Shown here: positions 1-15,300 of the stretch, piece after piece
Numbering within the stretch: position 1 is the first letter of the stretch
How the letters are laid out: each line of letters starts with the position of its first letter
Source of the DNA: Stratiolaelaps scimitus
Taxonomy: Eukaryota > Arthropoda > Arachnida > Mesostigmata > Laelapidae
NCBI GenBank assembly: GCA_019614645.1
Contig: JABWDB010000005.1
Span: 13,009,001-13,073,000, forward strand
Direction: 5' to 3'
DNA: 64,000 bases
Position numbers and translations under genes: made by a program
Notes under the pieces: model-generated
What the model saw: the letters and a program-made list of their open reading frames with translations, nothing else
Told to the model about the DNA's origin: nothing
Database searches by the model: none

Positions 1-2009
1 AATCCCAGCTGCTCCAGATACGTAACTTCATTTCACAGCTATGCGTCCGTCTTAATCCGCATGGGCACCGGTTAGGAGTGATCATGCCCCTGTTGTTCCG
101 TTGCATACGCACGGATGTGTTGTCTCGGATGAAACCCGCCAACGCAATGAGAGCCTATAACGTCGTCGGGCGCCCAGGCCAGTCACAGCTCTAGCAAGGG
201 TCACGCGACCCTTGCTATTGCCCGTGTGTTTCTACTGTGTTCTAGATTTTTATCGTTAGATATAGTATGTGGGAACGCAAACGGGCTGATATTGTGGGAG
301 AGAGGTTAGTCCGTAGATGTCACTTAAATTACACCAACACCTGAAACATGTAGAAACTCAATATCAGCCTTTTCGCCTTGCCCTTAGCCAGAAATCGTTA
401 TATCGTGCTTATTTATAACATCTGCGTGTATATATATATATATATATACATAGGGCTATACTGCTTAATCGTTCTCATCTTATCTCTCTCTCTCTTCCTC
501 TTTCTAATTAGAGATGTTTCCCCCCTCCCATACGAGTGACTGTTCGGTGAGTCCTTATGTGTGGGGTTCAGTGTCCGATGCTATCAACCTAGATCGCTTG
601 GCGCTGGGTTTTATACAGCTGGTGGTACGTGCTGCTGTTTACAACATGGCCATCATCAGCATCTGACAGAGAGAGAGAGAGAGAGGACAATGCCGCACGT
701 GACGGATGATGGCGTGGGAGGCCTGCTGCGGACCCGACCGCCCGTCCCAGATCACTCGGTTCTGTTCTGCTCCACCGCAAAGCAGCAAACGATGATCATT
801 GACGAAATAGGGGCAACTGAGATTCGTGGAGTCCAGTCCATTCATGATGTCGGGGGCGTGTCCTTGTGACGTTTCGGCGATCGATTGGTATTCGACGGTC
901 GCTGGTACAACGCGATGCATGTTACAACCGGCGTACGACGTGATCTTGAAGACACTTCCACATGAAGAGGCTAGAAATAGAGAGGGATGTGAAGAGTACG
1001 GAGCACCCGCAAGGACTCCGTGGCTGCACTGTAAATTTTATTGGACGACGATACGACAGATGATAATGGCTGGCTCCTGCCTCATGCATTTTGCCTCGTA
1101 CAACCATACAAGGATGGCACACATGCTAATCTACGATAATGCCTGGGACAAACGCTGCAATTCAACTAAAAGAGAGCAACGGAATCACAGAATAGACTCG
1201 CTTCGTCCATCCGTAGCAAGGTGCGATTTTCCTACTCGTCGATACAGAATGGAGCAAATATAGACCTGCAGAGAGAAAACGCGTGGGTCAACACAATTTG
1301 GAACAATTTGATTTATAGCTATGGACCAAAGTAGGCTTCAAATTGAAACGGGAAGCGCTACTCGAATCGTGAGCCTACCTTTATTGAATCTGAAAATACT
1401 TACCTATTTCATTAACTGGAGACTTGCGTCTTTCCCTACCACTCTGAGTTTGCTATATTTCTGTCCCACCCTGTATATGCATGTGCTTCGGGTAATAAGG
1501 TAATAGTTATGGTGTCACGCTGCTTAGCTCAGGAGATTTGATAAATTTAGGCAGATAGAAGTACCCCGAACTGTGGGAACTCGAATAGGATTCGAGCCAC
1601 GAGGGAGGAAATCGAGTCGTTACGGTTGGCACATAGTGATTATTATCTCTGTGACTATTAGGGTTATTATTATGATTATCATTGCATGAGCACGTACCCC
1701 GTAGATTCAAGGTCCATTTATAAACAGATTGTTTTCCCACCTCTTCGTCCCATTTTCAGAACTAGGATTCGACATCGAGCAAGCAAGCTGAACCAACGCG
1801 CTTCCACCAGGCCGCTACCTGCGGGTGTGTAGGCGACCAGGGGAGATCTTTGCTCATCAGTGAGTTCCGCACACGCGACGCTAGCTTGCGCTTAGCCTCG
1901 TCGCGAATCGCCGACCAGCCAAGCAACGAACGAGTTCGTCGACGGCAACCGCCACCACAACAACAGCTACAGCCTGATTTCGCGGACAGGACTACCACCT
2001 GCCGCCATC
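1..2009. other. Upstream region and presumed 5' UTR of the tweety gene
   Basis: No open frame here looks like a gene. The stretch has a short (TA)n tract near 430-449, a (GA)n tract near 668-685 and mixed-composition DNA. The last 250 bases before the ATG at 2010 are CA/CG-rich without an AT-rich repeat, as expected for a 5' untranslated leader. I cannot place the transcription start. A non-coding first exon further upstream is possible. Confidence 0.5.
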
Positions 2010-2174
2010 ATGAAGCTACCATTCCTCGAACTTAGTAAACACCCCGACATCTCGGAGCGGGTGCGATATCACATCTCGCAGTTGGTCGATTACTTCCACG
2101 CTGTACCACACGTCGACGTTAACCTGCAGCCCGTCAACGCTACGTTCGACCCCTCCAACAACTACTATCTTGAG
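2010..2174 (+). CDS. tweety coding exon 1 (residues 1-55)
   Basis: Starts at the ATG in a GCCGCCATCATGA context and encodes the extracellular N-terminus. This has a motif like the 'lP H.D...' and 'NATF.P' blocks before the first membrane helix of tweety proteins. It ends GAG|gtaggt in phase 0. No earlier in-frame ATG precedes it in the open stretch. Confidence 0.9.
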
Positions 2175-5100
2175 GTAGGTAACGGGACAGATCGCTACCA
2201 AGCGAAGAGCCTTGGTTCGTTTAGACAAAGGAGAGTCAAAAGCTACGGACACTGCCGTAAACGTGCATCACACTACGTTGTCCATACTACCTACTAGCGA
2301 TTATTATTCATTGATGATTTGACGGGATCTTTCAACGATCTTCGACACCCGAATGTACATATCTACGAAGTCACTCAGACGGGTGTGGGGCAGTGTGTTC
2401 TCTGTACGGAAGACTAAGCTCACACGTCCGTGTCTACCTTAGCTAGAGCTATGCGCGTTGTGAGTGAATTGAGCGAATGTATTGTTGCAATCAGATCATC
2501 AGTTCAGCTGTCCGGCTATGTGGACAGGCGCGTCTTTATCGTCAGCGATTGTAGATATGATCCAAGTGAATTTCATCTCGGCTCTCACACGGTGACTGAG
2601 CCGCTACATGCAAGATCACGTACGTTAGTAGCAGCCGCATTCAAATTTATTTTTGCCGGCCGGTATCGAAATCGGCTGGGAAATCTGTTCACCACCATCA
2701 ATTTCTATGTGCGTGCCATAACTACAAAGACACCTCATCACAGGAAAATGTGTCCTTGGCGCGCGGGAGAGAGCGCGCGCGAGAGAGAGAAAGAGACGTC
2801 CAGGATTAAGTGCAGGCAAAACTGGATCCATAATATCCCTATTACATCCCGATCGGGAGATACAAATCGCACGATTCTTCGTTGTACTGCCCATCGGAAC
2901 AGTATCGCGCACAGTTTGACAGCAAGCAATTCTGACAGAAGCGTGGTTGAACTTACGAACGTCGTCGATGACTCGCTGTTCACCAACGTGGTCGATAAAT
3001 TTGATTTCGTTTGAGAGCTAACAGTAGATTTGTAGATTGCTCCTGTCTCGAGTTGTTAGCGCAGCGGAGATTGACGATCGATGATGCATGTATCATAGAA
3101 TACATTTGTAGCTGACATCTAGTTTGAATTTGATGCATTTTCGGTGAATTCGATGATTCTGGGGACAGAAACGCCTCGCGTAGGGAACCCTCGAGCAAAA
3201 TTCGACATTTTTCTATTTGTTTAAAAGTATTGTTGTGCACCCCGTTTGCTGTGCACACACCCATCCTGTGGAGGTTATTCAAATGTGAGTGACGTTCAAC
3301 TCTCCCATTTACTGTAGCCCTATTTATGATCATTATTTCTCGCTGACTGATTAGTTATCCAGCCAGACTCCGATATGGTTAAAAACAATCCCCTGATTGA
3401 AAAACAATCCGATCCACGTATGTGCTATTTGCCTCGATCTCGCCCAATGACTTCTGGAGTTCTGATCGTCAAATTGGCTAATCCCAAGTGGCTTCTTTTG
3501 CAGAGCTCTGTCGTTGCTAGGTTTGTTCACACGACGTGACAGCCAATCAGAATTATCAGAATCACTCACACCAGATAACTCCTAAATCCGTTGAATCACT
3601 TCGTCCGCTGTGATTTCTGTTTATGTATTTATAAGAACAGATTAGACAAACTCAGAGTTCGGCATGCGTGGGATGCGTAACTTGGTTTGCAAGACTGGCC
3701 CATTGTTTTAACGCCTGCTCGGCGTGAATTACTTGCAATGTAAGCGTTCCACTTTGAGTCACGCAGCAGCATTCGAAAGCCGCGTTACACTCATCCGCAA
3801 TGGAAGCCAAGGTGTATCATCATATCATGATTATAAGTGTCTCTTTGCGGAGGCCACACTTCAGGAAACTGAGCCGATCTCGTAATGCGAATTAGCATGG
3901 TGTTAGAACAACAGCATGCACGGCAATATATATTTTCGCCAACAATTGAACCAAGTGAATTTTTCTCCCTATTAATATCGTTGTGTGCTTGACAACAGTC
4001 GCCCCCCACCCGGCTAATACTGATAAATAGATAGTAGTGTATTCCAGTCTGTAGTCATGGTTATAACCAAACCACATCGCGCATGTACGGCCCCCGACAG
4101 TTAATCCATGTAATCACATAATTAACGATATGTAACGCACACGTATGCGCAATCGTGCTATGTGCTGTCTGAATAATCTGACCTCGCGCGTTAATTACAA
4201 AATATAATCCGCTTGAAATGAATGGGATCAGGCGAACGTCACCATTCGTCCTCGAAACCTAATAGACTAATCCTACTCTGAATTACGAACGGCTCGCAGC
4301 CGCACCAGAATAGCTAGAATCATCTGGCTGTCAGGACACACGTGTTGACAGAAGATGAACTCGCCAGCCGTACATTAGGCTAACGCGGCAACTACTCATA
4401 GACGATCTACCCTTAAACTAAGGGACGCTTTTGGCAAAGTTCGTCTACTCCAGCCATATATTTGGACTCCTCGCTGCTAAACAGCTGCTTGAGAGAATTG
4501 TGCGTCATACCACCTCTACAAATGAACCCACCCTCCACGCCGCTCTTTGGTTACTTTTGCGTGCTGGCACAATCTGATTATTCGATCGAGTCGACACGGA
4601 CACACATATGAATATTGCAGAATGACGGAAAAAAACAATCGGCAACACAACAATGCTAACAACAACTGCTGCTGCTACCATCGGTGACAGGGGCAGAGGA
4701 GCAGTTCTCGCCGTCCTATGATAATACAATAGCGACAATCTAGAAGAGATTGACTCTAGCTCCGAGCTGTAGGGCCACCCCCCAGCTCTTCACCCACCAG
4801 AAAACTATTGTCGTTACCTATGATTCCGTACGGCGGCGTCACTACGACAATACCACAAAAAGTATCGGCAGGAATCATCCACGCGGGACTGAGGCCACTG
4901 GCGCAGGTTGATACTATGGTGGTCGAAACGGTGTTAGCAGCAGACATCCGCCAGCGTCAATTTCGTCGACACCCGATACGACATTTCGATGCTTGTAACG
5001 TAATCGCATTATCGTCATCATGGTCACCATCATCATCGCCAACTGTTCATTCTGTACACGATCGACGTCTTGATCGTTACCCCAGCGACGCAATTCACTC

Positions 5101-6176
5101 GACGGTACTCTACTAAGTAGCGCTCGCTGTTGACCGCGCGGCGGTGGTCATCGAGTAGCTGTGGCGGTGCCAGCTGCTTAGAAAGCTGTCTTGCCCAAGT
5201 GTCCCGCCACTCCACTCAGCAGTGACGAGCGCACGGCAAAATGTTACACTTATGGAACACAACGGCGATGGTGGTCAGCACAATACATTGTGTGTGTGTG
5301 TGTGTAGTCGTATGAATACGATATTCTAGTTGTAATCGCAGAATGACACAGAGACGGTCAGAAGAGCAGGAGAAGAGCGTGGTTAAGAGCTGGCCACTGA
5401 CTCCAGTTGTCGTTTCCATTGAACTCGTACAATAGACAACTCGACAATCGTGGCGACAATAGCGACGGCTGGATTCCGTCAACGCTCCCAATTTAGCTCC
5501 CGGGGTCGCGTCACGAGAAACCCTGTGCCGCTAATGTCGATGATGATGATAACAATCACGCTACAATGGTCGAGCATCGTCGAAATAAATACGTCGATTT
5601 TGAGTTCTCGTTCCCCGCTGTTGCTGATACTCTCCATGTTGCGGTGGCGGTTAATGTCGAGTCTGTAGCCCGAGTCTGCCCTCGTTGTTCTCGACGCCTC
5701 ATTGGCACTTCCTTATCACCGAGCGCGCCCACGTTAGTTCCAAGTAGCTATCTGGTCTCCGTCGGCCTCGGCGCGAGTGCTCTGCTCTGCAAGGGTGTGT
5801 GTGTAGGCCGTTCTGTTCACGATGTGGAATGTCAGTCACTGCTCCATTTTAGTTTGGCGTCCGTGTCGTGCCTTCGTCCTGTCACAAGCGGCTCGACAGA
5901 CGCGGAGAGGCGAACTAACGCAGCGGGGCCTATTAGATCGAATGTCTGCACGCTTCCGCGGCAATCACTAGTAAGAAAAAAAGAATATCGGCAACTGCTT
6001 CCCGGCGTGGTGCTGCTACCCATTGTTGGTATATATTTTCATATCGCTTTGTTGAGTAGCTTTCAAAACAATAGTGTAAAAGGAGTGGTCGCCTCCTTGT
6101 GTTCTTTCTGGTTTAGCGATTTCACTGCCTCTTGCAGTAGCCGGGTATAGGCAAGTACCCGCATTGTGAGGAGTAC

Positions 6177-6218
<42 letters not shown>

Positions 6219-9200
6219 GTTTTCCAAGGAGAGTAAGTTGTTGAATGTCTGCGACGACGAGATTTCCACCTCGCCTCCTCTGCTGGTGTTGGTCTCTCAA
6301 GCAAACGCTCGAAGCGAAATGAGTAGAACACGGGACAGTAGGAACTGTAGCAGTTGAAACGATTTTTTGTTATGGGGGGTTCCAGCAATGCGTATGCATG
6401 ATGCATACGCGTTACTCAGCCATAGTATGGAACTAATGTGGGACCCACCAAACCTCTCGGGTCACCTGCGGCCTTCCCACAAGACCGAACAGTTGGAACC
6501 TAGCGTTTGTAAACGATGCGGGTGCGTGATCCGTCTGCTCCGGGGATAAATTGTGCAAAAGGATAGGTTAGCCTAAAATCGCAGCCACGGCTCTACTGCC
6601 CTCTCAGATAAGACACGGGTGTCGAAGTGTGCTGTGGATGCAGCCTCATTGCGCAGCATCTGTTGTCTGTAAAAGAAACACATTGCATCCGCAAATGCAA
6701 CTAGCGAGCTAACAGCGCTCGGGTTAGACATGGAACGTCGGCAAAACTCAATTTGTATCGTTGTCGTTTTCACGAGAATGGCTTTTGGTTAACGCCACAG
6801 ATATGGGCAATTAGTTCATGGTGATTGTGCCTGCCATGAATCCAATACACAACTATGTAGTGCATCGCCAACCAGCTTGCCCTACTGGCCAATTACAACG
6901 AACGAATGATTCATCCAACGGTTGTTGGCCTTCAATATCTGTTAACTAGTAGTAAGGTTTTAAATAATACACTCGACACTAATCCGAACCCGAGCCATTT
7001 ACAGAGTGACGTTGGCGCGAGGCCGTTCATTCGATGTAAATTCACACGGTTCACAGATGGCCAGCCATAACTGTTGCTCATGTTGTGCTCCAGTGGACCG
7101 CGGTGCGTGTTGAGCCAACAGCCGGCATTTGAGTGGACACCGATGGCGAGTGTAGTATGTTCAGCTCCCGAATATGACGGCTTGAACCGCGGACGTCGAA
7201 TGCTCACCTGGGTGTGATCTGGGTTCTGAGTTCTCCACACGGTTGACTTGAACAGTCAGCTCGTTTAACCAAGTGGTTTCAGAAGCAATAGCGGAAGAGA
7301 TTGTTTACTTCGGAGCTCACACTATACAGTGTTCTATAACATGTGGTATATATCGATCTGGACTTCGGCCGGTATTTGCCGCTAGCAAGAGAGTAATGAT
7401 AGGGAAATCTTACCAAATACCAATGGGAAGAGGAATATATCGACTGTTGGACACTGTTAGACTCCAACTTTAATCCGCTGTGTCTCCATAGGGGGAATGC
7501 TTCTCTGTACACGTATCGTTCTTCCCTAGGTACGTCCTTTAGTGTTATTTTTTGAGGTTTGTCCAATCGTTATCCTTAAAATCCGGGACAGGTCCGAGGC
7601 GTCAGTATAGTCGGAGCAGAATAACCAGTTTTGTATCCATCTCTATGAGCCTGCCGGCGAGCCCCTATCAGGTATCCAAAATCCATGAAGAACAAGGCCG
7701 CGCAGATGTGTCTAAGAATACGACACGCACGTACGACTGGATAGTTAATTGGCTAAATGAGAGGACGACGACGACGTCTGGAAATTGAAGGCGTTTTTTG
7801 CCCTTGGTAACCCAACGCTGCTCTGACAAGCCAAATATCCACCGAGCATACCAAGCTTCAGAGCAGTGTAATCAACTCCTTATGCCGCTTTAGCCCCTGC
7901 TGAGCAGTGGGCCGGGTAGCAGTTAGTACAGGACTAAAGGTACCCCCGGCCAGATGTGGTGATGTCGTTAAATTGCCGAACGCGTGCCCATCCCTATGAC
8001 CGGCTTTGCGTGTGCAGAGCCCCCCCCCCCCGCGTGCGTAACTTCCACCAAGTGAGTAGCCGCCACCCGGCTCTCTCGTTTTTCTCGGCCCCCATCTCGG
8101 TTTCATCGCCACCCACTGCCATCATCAGGTTGTTCTCATCAGACGTCAGACATGTCCGTTGGTAGTAGATGGGTAGGTTGTGCCGCCGCTTCGGCTTGAT
8201 CGAGTTCGCATGATCGCCTAGCGGTCGTGCTGCTGCTGTTCTGCTGTTCCTCTCTGAGTGACTACGGCGGGCTGGGAGATGACAGCTCGGCTGTCCACTC
8301 TACTCTTGGTCCAAGGGAGTGCTAAAGAGAGAGAGAAACAGGAAGAGAGCTACCGGCCAAGAAAGCAAAGGTTGGCGGAGATGGCTAAACTGCTCTCTCT
8401 CTACGGAGGCGAGCTGCGGTGGCCGTCCCCAGTGGCCCCATTTGTAGTCACGCAAGAGCGAGAGGCAATCGTACCCACCGGATGCAGGGGTACAGGTTAT
8501 ACAATGCATGTACAACCTAAGCCCTAGTTGGGTGCAACAATTCTAACTATAATGTTTTGCGTAATATAATCTGTTTTGGCTCATATGTATATATATATAT
8601 ATATGTACCTGGTAAAAGTGTTAACAAAAGGTTACCAAAAGGTACCATTTCATGGCTATTTGAACAGAACACGACTGGCTGAGGCAGTTTCCGCTTGTTG
8701 TTAGGGAACGCTTACTCCACTGCTGTATTGAAACTAAGAACTGAGACTCGCAGACACCCAGCGTGGGAGACGCAAATAGAGAAATGGCTTGTTACGATAC
8801 ATTATTCGTTACGAGCGACGGAGCGAGTAAGATACATTGGCATAGATAAAATCATTAACAAACACCTTCGCCCATGGGCATCGTGAATCTCCGAGCAATT
8901 CTCAACACAAGTAACTACAATGCAAACAAGCAATCGAGTGCAATGTGCTGCTCAACGTTCGACAGGTGTGAAAGGATTTTCCTTCAATGTTCGGTATCCG
9001 TATAGAACTTGTTCATATTGACTCTATTGAAAGGCATACACCCACACACATACATAGATGCATACGTGCGGGCAGGAGGGTCGTCGACAAGTTCAGTTGG
9101 CGGTCGTCGAGGCCGGTCTCGGATCGTGAACCATTTGTGCGCGTTTCTCGGCTTGAAAAGTTGCTCCGCGCCCATTTGCTCCCGCTAGCCCCCGTCACGA

Positions 9201-9871
9201 GGTTGACCTCGCTCGAACGAGAGACGGCCAGCCCAATTCAAACAAGCCACAGTCGTTCATCGTACCTCTGATGTGCGGAGCCACCAGGCGTCATGTTGGT
9301 CTGAGTCGAGTTGTTGGCACCCGCGGCGACAAAGGAGATGTATGCTCGCTTGCACCCAAATTTGGAACTGAATCCAAAAAAAGATCTCCCCGGCCTCAAC
9401 GTTCTCCGCTCCTAGCTCCTGATGTTGGCTAACGTCCAGCTTTCCGGGTACGAGGAATTGCACACGGACTGACATCGTAGGGTAGAGCTGACGCATAAGG
9501 TCATCACCGAGATCAAGGCTTAGTCCCCTCTGGCGCGTTTAGGCGTATGTTGTACGTTCTAATAGCACAAGCAGTGAGGTAATAGAAATGACCACCTAGA
9601 GAGTTGCTAGTCCATGTGGTAAACGCACTACTAGTCTCCACGAAAGACCCAGACGGGCCTACAAATGCTACGGTACTATTTTAATTAATATAGTATACGG
9701 CGAGTGAATTCGTTGCCAAAACTGAGAAGTTCACGCTTGCCTCACAACATCTAACTGAGGTGACCGGTCAGTCATCTATTTGCATCACTCACTCATCATT
9801 TGTAGACTTCCTTTGTTTCATGCAAATGGTTAGATCTATCTATATATCAATTTATCCATATGTATGTATGC

Positions 9872-9910
<39 letters not shown>

Positions 9911-12236
9911 TATCTGCGCGTGCCGCATTGCGGGGAGCCAAAATATCCGCATTACACCCATGATGTTCGTAATTGCTAGGCTTTAGCCTATACATTTCAT
10001 ATCATCTGGCTTTTTGTTCCAACATCGATCAGGTCAGAATTCCCCTGAACAGAATGTCGACATAGCGAGCCATCTGACAGTGACGTCAATATCATCGGAG
10101 CTGAGCGCTGGAGCTGTCACTGCAGACCTATTAATTCAGGTCCACCCTCGGCTGCCTCATCTAATTACAGATCCGTGTCGCTCTGTTACTTTTCTCAAAT
10201 AGCATTTTGATTAACGAGAAAAGAAAGCTTCCATCTTCGATATAATCACGGGCGGGTCGATTCCTTTGTGTGTAACCATTGTTGCATGTCAGAGAATCGA
10301 CGTCCATTCAAATCGAAGAAAGGTCGCTGCACACACAAATATACAATAAAGTGGATGAGACGATACAAACTCGCAATTGATGTGACTGCCTCGCTGGCTT
10401 CCAAGCGAGGGCATAGATTTTTCCGAGTAGAAGATCAGCAAGCCGCCACATAAGAGATTGCCCAAATGCAGCAGGTTCCTTCAAGTTCCTTCCGACTGAA
10501 TTCGCGCGTCCGTCAGCGGTGAGTGTGTGTGCCTGTGTGCTAGTGGGTGGAGTTGACCTGACCGCGTAGAAAAGTCGCACGCTGCGTGCTGGTCTGACCA
10601 CCGCCGTATTAAGAGAAATAATGGCGGTCTAATGGTAATTGATGATGCGGGACGACCACTGTGTCCCCTATGAAACGCATCAAGCGTATCTCTCCCCATG
10701 TATAATATATACCTTAATATGCAAATGCACGTTGATCGTTTATTTATTTATGGACCTTTTTCTTGTCTGCCTATCCAGCTCTGTACCAGGACCTTGCCAC
10801 GGATTTCTTCAAGCGGTTACTCTTGGAGTATTCTTGTTTTCTCTGTTTTCTGTTTCAAAACAACCCCTTCTTATAGTCGACGGCCATACGTTGCTTTATC
10901 AACTCACGCACGTCATTTTGTTTGTTCTAATTACTTTATGCCAATCATGCCAATCTCATTCCGTATCGTCTGATTCATGTTTTCTTCCTGCTCAAACCTT
11001 GCCCACGTACACTTGGACGGGGGCGTCCTCACGATACGATGTGACCTATGTGACCTTTATTAGTTGAAGTGCACCATACCCCATAGTGGCAGACATCGCG
11101 CAACTGTAGACATCGGGGACTGGCTACCTTGGCTGGACCCTACCATAATTCAGGTGGATTTTAGGTCAAATCCCTTCGAAATGCATGCCACCATGGGGTT
11201 TCCTAGTTCGTCCACGCATCCCAAGCGAACGCTGTGTTTGCGCGTGCAGGGCTACGTAAGAGGCAGCTTGATGTGGACCTTATACAGCGAGATGCTTAGT
11301 AGATTTGTGCCGGCTATATCGACCGGCACTAGTGATGTTTTAGGAATACCACGCACGTAGGGATCGCTCCAACCCGATAGTGCCGGGCCTGATAACGCAG
11401 GATCCGGCAGCGGTGGTGGTGTAGGGCATAATGGCTACGACAATTATGACCGCACTCGCAAAGTTATATATATATATAGATATATATTACTATTTTTTTC
11501 TATTAAATAACTACAAAATATTCTATACACTGCAATAGATATATTATTACTGTATTCATAGAAGTTGTTATATTACATAATCGTTCGTTTAGATTAACAA
11601 GCAAAGGCTCCGACTTCAATTGTTCTCGATTAGGCGAAATCCGTGTGTGTATGTATATTTTGCAACATGACAGCTGTTGGTTGTTGACCACATGTTTGTT
11701 CTAACTGTTGTGGTTCGAGGGCCTCGCAGCGTTGACACATGTCTCGTCGCTACAAAAAAAGGCAACACCATTCTCCGTAGTGGCCGCTGCCGAGCATCCG
11801 GGACGGAGTAGCGTTCATTACAACGTATATGTAGTTGTCCTCATTTGTCGTTATTGTTGTTGTTGTGATTGTTATTATCATTATTGCAAATGATGATTGA
11901 CTTATGGCTAATGTGTACGAGTTTATTTGTTTTTCTTCGCGTTTCCTCCGTTTGTAAATCGACAATAACTTTACAGAGTGTCGGCATCCTGGTGGCGATT
12001 CCTGGCCTCTGGCTCATCTTTACGCTATTCGCATTTCTCGTCTTTTTCCTCTGTCGTTGCTGTGACTCGAACGCCAAAAAGAAGAAGCGAATCACCCCGC
12101 TTAAATGGATACTGTCATTCTTCGCACTTCTCGCCTGGTAAGAATTGCTATACTATTATACTTTCACTGTGGCTACCACGACCATAAGTCGCCCACGAAG
12201 CTGTGACAAATAATACTACTACTACTAATAATAATA

Positions 12237-12322
<86 letters not shown>

Positions 12323-15300
12323 TAATAATAATAATAATAAGGGGTGGAATCGTATAGCAGCAACACGCCTATGCCTCACTACTAAGCACTCTTCGAATGG
12401 AAAACTCGAGGCTGAGGAACACCTGCACATAGTAATATGCAGGTATACATACAGACAGAAGATCAATCAATCATTGAGTCAGTCAGTCAGAAGTGAGTGC
12501 GAGTCACGACCCAGACACAAGGCTACCCAGGGAATCAGGGCTGGAATTGGATACGAGTACTGCTTTTGGAATACATTGGACTTATCAAATAGATAACACG
12601 AGCTACACTAATATAGGCCTAAGCCAATGAGCATTAGTGCAGCAAAATCACCACCTGCCAGTTCTTGATGCCAACATCCAGAGCTTTCGTTTGTGTCACC
12701 TTCTCCATCTTTGTTAGGGCTGTCGTTAGCCGGATCAAGCGGTAGCCATGCATGCGTAGACTGTTGGACGCAGTCCCACTGCTATTCCTCTTTCATTGGA
12801 TGTCTTTCTCTCCAATATCTATATATATACATATATCTCACCCGTAGTTGGATTGAGAGTCATGAAGAACAAGAAGAATAATATAATAATATTATTATCT
12901 ATCAGTAATAGTGTTGAACCTGTCTAGACAATCGTTGTCTCCGTGATCGTTTGATGATGATAACCTTAAAGGAACTTCAACGCCATGCTACTCCGAGGCT
13001 ATTATGGCCATTTCTGGCCTGGCAACCACATATACAGGACAATTCAAAGAAGGAGAGAGAAATGCCACTGTTTATTGCTCTTTTCCTTTTACTGTTTTCA
13101 AATATCTTGTACTCTCTCAATTCCTCGGCCTCGACGATCCACTCTCGCAATCTCTGCCCGAGGAGGGACGTCTGGCGAACTCGACGGACCGAGTCTTTCG
13201 AGTAGTGCCCACCACCTATCCGCTGGCTGGCTCGCTGCCCGTTTTTTTACCACTGTGGTGCTGTTCGTGCCTATCGTGTCGCAAGTCCTGGCACCGCTGA
13301 GGATCGTCTGTCCGCTATACTATGGCAACGTCATTCGTTTTCGAGAGTTCAACCTTGACTCTTTTTACCACTTCTTCTGCATAGCACCTTAGTCCACAGC
13401 ATTATTGCTAGCCTATTCAGGCCGTTGACCCATTGATGCTGCTCTCTGCCGCATCGATATCGGCAGCAAGGGTCGTCCACGCTTGTGTTCGAAGGGACTG
13501 CTCCTTCGTTGGGTCCCGTCATCCAGCCCTGGGACGCCTGCAAACCCAACGGACATATGCGGATGACTGGAAGACAGCGACCGGAGGCCGGCGCAGACAG
13601 CCGGACGTCGTACTAGCCTTCAACGGTTGTAGGTGGTAACCCCGTAAAATCACTACTGCCCACCACTACGTTGGTGCCGCCAACGTCAATTGGGATGCGT
13701 TGGATTGGTCACAACGAATAGAATGGACACACTCTTCGTTAACATCGCTATCGTTGTTGTTGTTCTCCTCATGTCGTCCACTAGCCATCTATCTCATTCT
13801 CTCTGATCATGGAGAAAAGATGGCTCAATCCCGGCACAACGGTAGCCGCACTGCGGTAGATGTGGTCGGTGCAGCCATGACATAGAAGGCCAGACCTCCG
13901 ATTTGCGGCGCTGCCAGCTGATCTTGCGGCTGGCCAATGGGGCACACCTAAGCTCATTATCCGCAAGCATCATTATAGTCGGAGACCGGGCGCCGTCATG
14001 GGCGTAGGCAGAACGCGGCGCCCAAGATAGACAGTAGCAGAAGGTTGGAATCGCTAGTGTTCATCTCGTCAACAACAGCCAATTGGAAGCGGCATAACGG
14101 CACATCCTATACGCAAGTGGCAAAGCGCTTATTCGCAGGACCTCAATAGCGGTCAGGGCCTCTCCTTGAGCCTCTCCATCGGCGAAGTGGTGTAAGAATA
14201 GCCTTTGTGCGTTCGTCATGATTTATTATAGATTTACAATGTCTCATCTCAGCTCGAGAGCAGCTTGAGGAGAGATTGCAGAGATTGTGATCGGGAATTG
14301 TACAGCAGGTAAAACTCTGTCGATCTGTTACCGTTGAAGGCTTCGTTTATCGCCGAGCGTTTTTCGACCTTTGCTTAGATCAGAACGGACAACAGTCCGG
14401 CCTGTTGACCGGCGGAGAAAGCCTCAGGCGCGATGCGTCTATTGCCCAGCTTCAAACAGTTCGTCTCAGGACACAACTGAGTCTCAACTTTTCTCCCTGA
14501 ACTCAATAACATTCAGAGTTAAGGGCACTAGCTTCTGTCGGTGAGCAAATGAGATCAATAAATAAGCTCACGAAATATAACAATATAAGGCCCGCGCGGC
14601 TTCTGGCTGTGCCGGCTATGTTTACCCTCTTTCACACAAAGCCAAACACATAGGCACAACTTTTGTTATTGTTTTTTATTATTATTAATATTATTATGAG
14701 AGGGCTGGAACTTCCTTGAATTTCCATGTTGAAAGATAAGACTAATCTTGGCGTAACATGGGAACACTGCAACTAATAATTTCAATAATATACATTTAGA
14801 TTTAGCTCTCTATTATATCTAATGTAATTGTATTAATTAGTGTGTATAGCTACCCGTCTGAAAAATTGAAAAAAACATTCTTGAATCAATGAGAATAATT
14901 ATGAAGACATCTTATTGTTAATATTATTATTATTATTATTATTACTATAATTATTATTATCTGGCTATCTAGTGACCACAAGTTACACTGGCGTATTTTC
15001 TTGTAAAATGTCGACCTCCTGTCATATCATAGATATTGTCGAATTTTGGAACCTGGTATTAACAAACTAATGGGCGGACCGTACGGAGTAAGAGAGGGAG
15101 AAAGAGCGAGAACCGCCGGAGAGTTGTGGGATGAAACTGAGAGTTGACCTCTACCGCCACGTCTTGATTAGCAACACCCAGTGGATTCTCCGGGCTGACA
15201 GACAGCCAACATTTAACGTCCATGTCTAGTGCAACACCTAGCGCAACACAGAGATCAGCACTGATCGGACGGGTCGTCTGATCAGGGGCCTGTCCGACCA

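Larger units (their letters stand above)
2175..11976 (+). other. tweety intron 1 (9802 bp)
   Basis: Large first intron with no credible coding exon. Seen in it: a CG/GA-rich patch near 2760-2795, a (TAA)n tract at about 6178-6219, a 21-bp near-perfect palindrome at 6390-6410, short (TA)n tracts near 8587-8604 and 9873-9912, and a poly-C run near 8021-8030. Several open frames up to 194 codons are present but lack family resemblance or splice logic. First introns of this size often hold enhancers; nothing here proves one. Confidence 0.75.

Noticed and set aside
2430..3014. 194-codon open frame on +
   Set aside because: It starts at a non-ATG codon, runs through a GAGA/CG-rich patch in intron 1 and has no family resemblance.
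5566..6150. 194-codon open frame on +
   Set aside because: It lies within tweety intron 1, shows no domain, has mixed composition without amino-acid bias, and lacks splice or start context. It is likely a chance frame.
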